Shown piece after piece: positions 60,379 through 64,000 of a DNA stretch of 64,000 nucleotides. Made by a program: the position numbers and the translations under genes. Every line of letters begins with the position of its first letter. Within the stretch, counting starts at the first letter, position 1. The notes beneath the pieces are model-generated. The model saw only the letters and a list, made by a program, of their open reading frames with translations. It made no database searches and was not told the DNA's origin. Source of the stretch: Bordetella genomosp. 10 (GTDB lineage: Bacteria; Pseudomonadota; Gammaproteobacteria; Burkholderiales; Burkholderiaceae_B); assembly GCF_002261225.1 (NCBI RefSeq), contig NZ_NEVM01000005.1:1302001-1366000 (forward strand). The letters are read 5' to 3'.

Positions 60379-60405
60379 CCCGGCCGGGAGCCGGGCCGAC
60401 GGCGC

Positions 60406-60516
60406 GCGCCGGACGCAAGAAGCGGGCGCAGACGCGCCGCGGCGCGCCCGGAAAAAACGGCCGAATACTGCTGACCATGGCCGCCCCGCGGGCGGCCATT
60501 TTCTTGCGTCCGGCGC
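60406..60516. repeat. Long inverted repeat flanking the terminator region
   Basis: GCGCCGGACGCAAGAA (60406-60421) and its exact reverse complement TTCTTGCGTCCGGCGC (60501-60516) enclose 79 bp. Inside are the GC palindrome GCGCGCCGCGGCGCGC-like stretch near 60433 and the terminator hairpin at 60477. On RNA the arms would form a large outer stem around smaller hairpins. Confidence 0.8.
60477..60505 (+). terminator. Intrinsic terminator after the AapJ-like gene
   Basis: ATGGCCGCC-CCGCG-GGCGGCCAT (60477-60499), followed by TTTCTTG. It has a strong 9-bp stem and a short T-run about 100 bp after the stop codon. Confidence 0.75.
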
Positions 60517-60577
60517 ACAAGAACGCGCGCCACGGCGGTTATCATCATTCGACGATCAACCGGACCACCGCCCCGCC

Positions 60578-63500
60578 ATGTCAAACGACGATGCTCAGCC
60601 GCCGACCAAGCCGTCAGTGATTCCCAGCTCGCTCCATTTCCCGGTGGCGGGGATAGGCGCTTCGGCGGGTGGAATCGAGGCGCTGAAGACGTTCTTCGAG
60701 AACACGCCGGCCAACCCGGGCATGGCCTTCGTCGTCGTGCTGCACCTGTCGCCGGAACATGAAAGCGTGCTGGACCGCATCCTCCAGACGTCGACGGACA
60801 TGCCCGTCATCCAGGTGACCGACAGCACCCACGTGAAGGCGGACCACGTATACGTCATCCCGCCGGCCGCCAGCCTGGAAATGAACGACAGCTACCTGCG
60901 CGTCAGGCCGATGAAACGGCGCGGGCACCCGGTGGCGATCGACCGGTTCTTCCGCACCCTCGCCGAGGTGCACAAGGAACGGGCGGTGGGCATCGTGCTG
61001 ACGGGCGGCGGTTCGGACGGATCGGTGGGCCTGGCGCGCATCAAGGAGCGCGGCGGCATCACCATGGCGCAGTCGCCGGAAGACGCCATGTACGACACCA
61101 TGCCGCGCAGCGCCATCGCCACCGGCGCGGTGGACATCATCCTGCCCGTCGACGAACTCCCCGGCCGGCTGTACGCGATCGCCAGGAACATGTCCCGCAT
61201 GCACATGCCCGCGCCCGCCGGCGACCCGCTGGAGCCCGAGGACCAGGGCGCCAGCGCGGAGACCTGCGACGAGCGCAATGCGCTGCGGGACATCCTGACG
61301 CTGTTGCGCACCCGCACCGGCCACGATTTCAAGCACTACAAGAAGGCGACGGTGCTGCGCCGCATCGAGCGGCGCATGCAGGTCACCGGGCTGCCCGACA
61401 TGCCGGCCTATGCGACGCGCCTGCACGAAGACGCCGACGAAACGCCGAAACTGCTCAGCGACATGCTCATCGGCGTCACGCAATTCTTCCGCGACACCGA
61501 CGCCTTCGAGATCCTGGAAAGACGCGTCATCCCGAACCTGCTGGGCGATGGCAAGGACGAATCGCCCGCGCCGCTGCGCACCTGGGTCGCCGGCTGTTCC
61601 AGCGGGGAAGAAGCCTATTCGATCGCCATGCTGCTGTGCGCGCACGCGGAAACGATGGAGACGCCGCCGAAGATCCAGGTCTTCGCCACCGACATCGACG
61701 AATCCTCGCTCGCCATCGGCAGGGCGGGCATCTATCCCGGCGCGGTCGAAACCGACATTCCCGCGGACAAGCTGCAGGAATTCCTTACCCGCGACGGGGC
61801 GAACTACCGGATCAAGAAGCAGCTCCGCGAACGGGTGCTGTTCGCCCCCCACAACGTGCTGCGCGACCCGCCTTTCTCGAAGCTGGATCTGGTCTGCTGC
61901 CGCAACCTCCTCATCTACCTGGAGCGCGAAATCCAGGCGGACGTGCTGAGGATGTTCCACTTCGCCCTGAAACCGGGCGGCTACCTGTTCCTGGGCAGCT
62001 CCGAATCCGCCGACGCCTGCGAGAACCTGTTCTCCGTCGTCGACAAGCGCTACCGCATCTACCAGGCGAAGAACACGGCCTCGCAGCACCGGCCCGTTCC
62101 GCTGCTGCCCCTGCCCGCCTCCGACCGGGCGCCGCTGGCCGCCGCCCCGACGCTGGCCACGCGCGGCGCCCGCGTCTCCTTCGCCGACATCCACCAGCAG
62201 GCGCTGGAGCAGTACGCGCCGCCCAGCGTCATCGTCGACCACGACTCCAACATCGTCCACATGTCGGAACGGGCGGGCAGGTTCCTGCGCCACGTCGGCG
62301 GCGAGCCGTCCCGCAACCTGACGGCATTGGTCTATCCCGACCTGCGCATGGAATTGCGCACGGCCCTGTTCCAGGCGCTGCATTCGCGCAAGAGCGTCGA
62401 GGCGCGCCGCGTCGCGATGAACCTGGGCGATCGCAGCGCCTACATCAACATGGTGGTGCGCCCCTTCCGCCATGAAGCCACGGGCGGCGACTTCATGCTG
62501 GTCATCTTCGACGAAGTCGACGCCGTCATGAGCATCAACGAAGGCGACGACGACGCCAAGGTCCCCTCCAGCGTGCTGTCCCAGCTCGAGGCGGAACTGC
62601 AGCGCACCAAGGAGCAATTGCAGTTGACGATGGAACAGTCCGAGACGTCGACGGAGGAACTGAAGGCGTCCAACGAGGAACTGCAGGCCATCAACGAGGA
62701 ACTGCGCTCCACCACCGAGGAACTGGAGACCGGCAAGGAGGAGTTGCAGTCCGTCAACGAAGAACTCATCACGGTCAATTCGGAGCTGAAAAGCAAGGTC
62801 GAGGAAACCGCCAAGATCAACGACGACCTGCAGAACCTGATCGCGTCCTCCGACATCGCCACGGTGTTCGTCGACCGCGCCATGCGCATCAAGTGGTTCA
62901 CGCCGCGCGCCACCAACATCTTCAGCGTGATCGCCAACGACGCCGGGCGCTCGCTGCTGGACATCACGCACCGGCTGGAATATCCGGGCCTGGCGCGCGA
63001 CGCGGCCGCGGTCTTCGACTCGCTGCGCACCATCGAGCGCGAGGTCCGCAGCACCGACAACCGCTGGTACCTGGCCCGGCTGCTGCCCTATCGCAGCGCG
63101 GAGCATCGCATCGAAGGCGCCGTGCTCACCTTCATCGACGTGACGGACCGCCGCAACGCCGAAGCGCGCATCAACGCGATGGCGCAGAGCACCAAGGACT
63201 TCGCCATCATCACGATGTCCGAAGAAGGCCGCATCACGAGCTGGAACACCGGCGCGCAACTGATGTTCGGCTACACGGAAAGGGAAGCGCTGGGCAGGGA
63301 CCTGTCCATCATCTTCACGCAGGCGGACATCGATGCCGGCATTCCCACGCTGGAACTGCGGCGCGCGCGGGAAAACGGCTACGCCACCGACGAGCGCTGG
63401 CACCGGCGCAAGGACGGCACGCGCATCTTCTGCGTGGGCGGCGTCAATCCCATCGACGATCCCGTCGCCCCGGGTTTCGCCAAGATCGCGCGCGACATCA

Positions 63501-64000
63501 CCGCGCAGAAGCAGATGGAGATGGACCAGGTGAACCGGCTGGAAAGCAGCCGCGCGAACAACACGTTGAAGGACGAGTTCTTCGCCATCATGTCGCACGA
63601 GCTGAAGCATCCGCTGAACCTGATCCAGTTGAACGCGGAACTGCTGGCGCGCACCGCGGAAATCCGCGCCACGCCCAGCGCGGCGCGCGCCGCCGACGCC
63701 ATCCGGCGCGCGGTGCACAGCCAGGCGCGCATCATCGAGGACCTGCTCGACATCGCCCGCGTCCAGACCGGCAAGCTCAAGCTGAACAAATCCGTCGTCA
63801 GCCTGACGGCCACGGTGGACAGCATCGTCAACGTCCTGCAGCCGACCGTGGCCGAGAACCGGATCACGCTGCTCAAGGACTACGAGTTCAATAACGCGCT
63901 GTACATCGATGCCGATCCGGTGCGCGTCGAGCAGATCGCCTGGAACCTGATCAACAACGGCATCAAGTTCACGCAGCCGGGCGGCTCGGTCACGATAGGC
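60578..64000 (+). CDS. CheB-CheR-PAS-histidine kinase fusion protein (C-terminus cut by window edge)
   Basis: The frame is open from ATG 60578-60580 to the window end, 1141 codons. Order of parts: a CheB methylesterase domain (VAGIGASAGGIEAL with Ser, VVVLHLSPEHES with His, LTGGGSDGSVGLARI with Asp), then CheR methyltransferase (FKHYKKATVLRRIERRMQ, TWVAGCSSGEEAYSIAMLLC, LVCCRNLLIYLE). A PAS-like part, a coiled coil rich in TEELKASNEELQAINEEL follow at about residues 665-735, then PAS domains (IATVFVDRAMRIKWFTPRAT and DFAIITMSEEGRITSWNTGA). The kinase part has the H-box IMSHELKHPLNLIQ near residue 1007 and the N-box WNLINNGIKFT. Such fusions signal outside classical chemotaxis. No chemotaxis genes are adjacent. 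Confidence 0.92.
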   Translation, partial: MSNDDAQPPTKPSVIPSSLHFPVAGIGASAGGIEALKTFFENTPANPGMAFVVVLHLSPEHESVLDRILQTSTDMPVIQVTDSTHVKADHVYVIPPAASLEMNDSYLRVRPMKRRGHPVAIDRFFRTLAEVHKERAVGIVLTGGGSDGSVGLARIKERGGITMAQSPEDAMYDTMPRSAIATGAVDIILPVDELPGRLYAIARNMSRMHMPAPAGDPLEPEDQGASAETCDERNALRDILTLLRTRTGHDFKHYKKATVLRRIERRMQVTGLPDMPAYATRLHEDADETPKLLSDMLIGVTQFFRDTDAFEILERRVIPNLLGDGKDESPAPLRTWVAGCSSGEEAYSIAMLLCAHAETMETPPKIQVFATDIDESSLAIGRAGIYPGAVETDIPADKLQEFLTRDGANYRIKKQLRERVLFAPHNVLRDPPFSKLDLVCCRNLLIYLEREIQADVLRMFHFALKPGGYLFLGSSESADACENLFSVVDKRYRIYQAKNTASQHRPVPLLPLPASDRAPLAAAPTLATRGARVSFADIHQQALEQYAPPSVIVDHDSNIVHMSERAGRFLRHVGGEPSRNLTALVYPDLRMELRTALFQALHSRKSVEARRVAMNLGDRSAYINMVVRPFRHEATGGDFMLVIFDEVDAVMSINEGDDDAKVPSSVLSQLEAELQRTKEQLQLTMEQSETSTEELKASNEELQAINEELRSTTEELETGKEELQSVNEELITVNSELKSKVEETAKINDDLQNLIASSDIATVFVDRAMRIKWFTPRATNIFSVIANDAGRSLLDITHRLEYPGLARDAAAVFDSLRTIEREVRSTDNRWYLARLLPYRSAEHRIEGAVLTFIDVTDRRNAEARINAMAQSTKDFAIITMSEEGRITSWNTGAQLMFGYTEREALGRDLSIIFTQADIDAGIPTLELRRARENGYATDERWHRRKDGTRIFCVGGVNPIDDPVAPGFAKIARDITAQKQMEMDQVNRLESSRANNTLKDEFFAIMSHELKHPLNLIQLNAELLARTAEIRATPSAARAADAIRRAVHSQARIIEDLLDIARVQTGKLKLNKSVVSLTATVDSIVNVLQPTVAENRITLLKDYEFNNALYIDADPVRVEQIAWNLINNGIKFTQPGGSVTIG

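Noticed and set aside
60406..60516. Insertion sequence or MITE ends
   Set aside because: Only 79 bp lie between the arms, with no target-site duplication evident, and the interior is a terminator hairpin.
1..64000. tRNA, rRNA or riboswitch genes
   Set aside because: I looked for tRNA-like cloverleafs with CCA ends, rRNA segments and common riboswitch cores in the intergenic spaces and saw none; a covariance-model scan would be decisive.

Overview
The window is GC-rich, densely packed proteobacterial chromosome. Gene content points to the Burkholderiales, most likely Alcaligenaceae (Bordetella/Achromobacter type): Bug/TctC-type periplasmic solute receptors inside catabolic operons, many LysR regulators each beside the operon it faces, CaiB-type CoA transferases, a FecI/FecR/TonB-receptor iron set and an autotransporter. 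This assignment is inference from gene families and was not confirmed by any search. No rRNA, tRNA, CRISPR array or intact insertion sequence is visible.

Layout. (1) 1-4.3 kb, minus strand: a biotin-dependent acyl-CoA carboxylase operon (beta, alpha, then a CoA transferase cut by the window edge), with two IclR-like operators around its promoter. (2) 4.4-23.1 kb: a partial type VI secretion (T6SS) locus. The minus-strand half is an effector module: membrane-anchored protein, VgrG, phospholipase D effector, two paralogous small membrane proteins and a DUF3304 lipoprotein, the last three being candidate immunity genes. The plus-strand half is a TagX-like M15 peptidase, a ketosynthase-like membrane protein, TssM, TagF and an OmpA/TagN-like protein; tssA is convergent with it. 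A small APDG-repeat protein and a PAAR tip protein close the locus. Sheath, Hcp and most baseplate genes are not here. (3) 23.3-27.4 kb: a CaiB-like CoA transferase divergent from an HTH-citrate synthase fusion, separated by an unusual AT-rich tandem repeat array, then Hsp15. (4) 27.4-34.5 kb: a six-gene catabolic operon (maleylacetate reductase-like, TauD/TfdA dioxygenase, Bug receptor, FMN alpha-hydroxyacid oxidase, SnoaL-like protein, FAH-family hydrolase) with a divergent LysR gene. (5) 34.5-38.9 kb: LysR, a polar amino acid or ectoine-type ABC importer without ATPase, and an AstE/DoeB-like deacylase. (6) 38.9-42.3 kb: a frameshifted autotransporter. (7) 42.7-47.5 kb: a DUF2007 protein, then Fur box, FecI-type sigma factor, FecR and a siderophore receptor with an N-terminal signalling domain. 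(8) 47.6-55.1 kb: LysR and a probable D-amino-acid or carbamoyl/acyl amino acid utilisation operon (D-carbamoylase, PLP dehydratase, Bug receptor, N-acyl-D-amino acid deacylase, Na+/H+ antiporter-like protein). (9) 55.1-60.4 kb: a sugar-acid segment (alpha-ketoglutarate semialdehyde dehydrogenase, 5-dehydro-4-deoxyglucarate dehydratase, FadR-type GntR regulator, AapJ-like receptor) whose four promoters share one operator motif. (10) 60.6 kb to the end: a CheB-CheR-PAS-histidine kinase fusion, cut by the window edge.

Two themes cut across the regions. Nearly every regulator gene has a clean dyad-symmetric candidate operator beside it. The intergenic spaces also hold an unusual number of short tandem repeats (periods 6, 8, 14, 15, about 27 and 74 bp), most of them at divergent promoters or just upstream of start codons.
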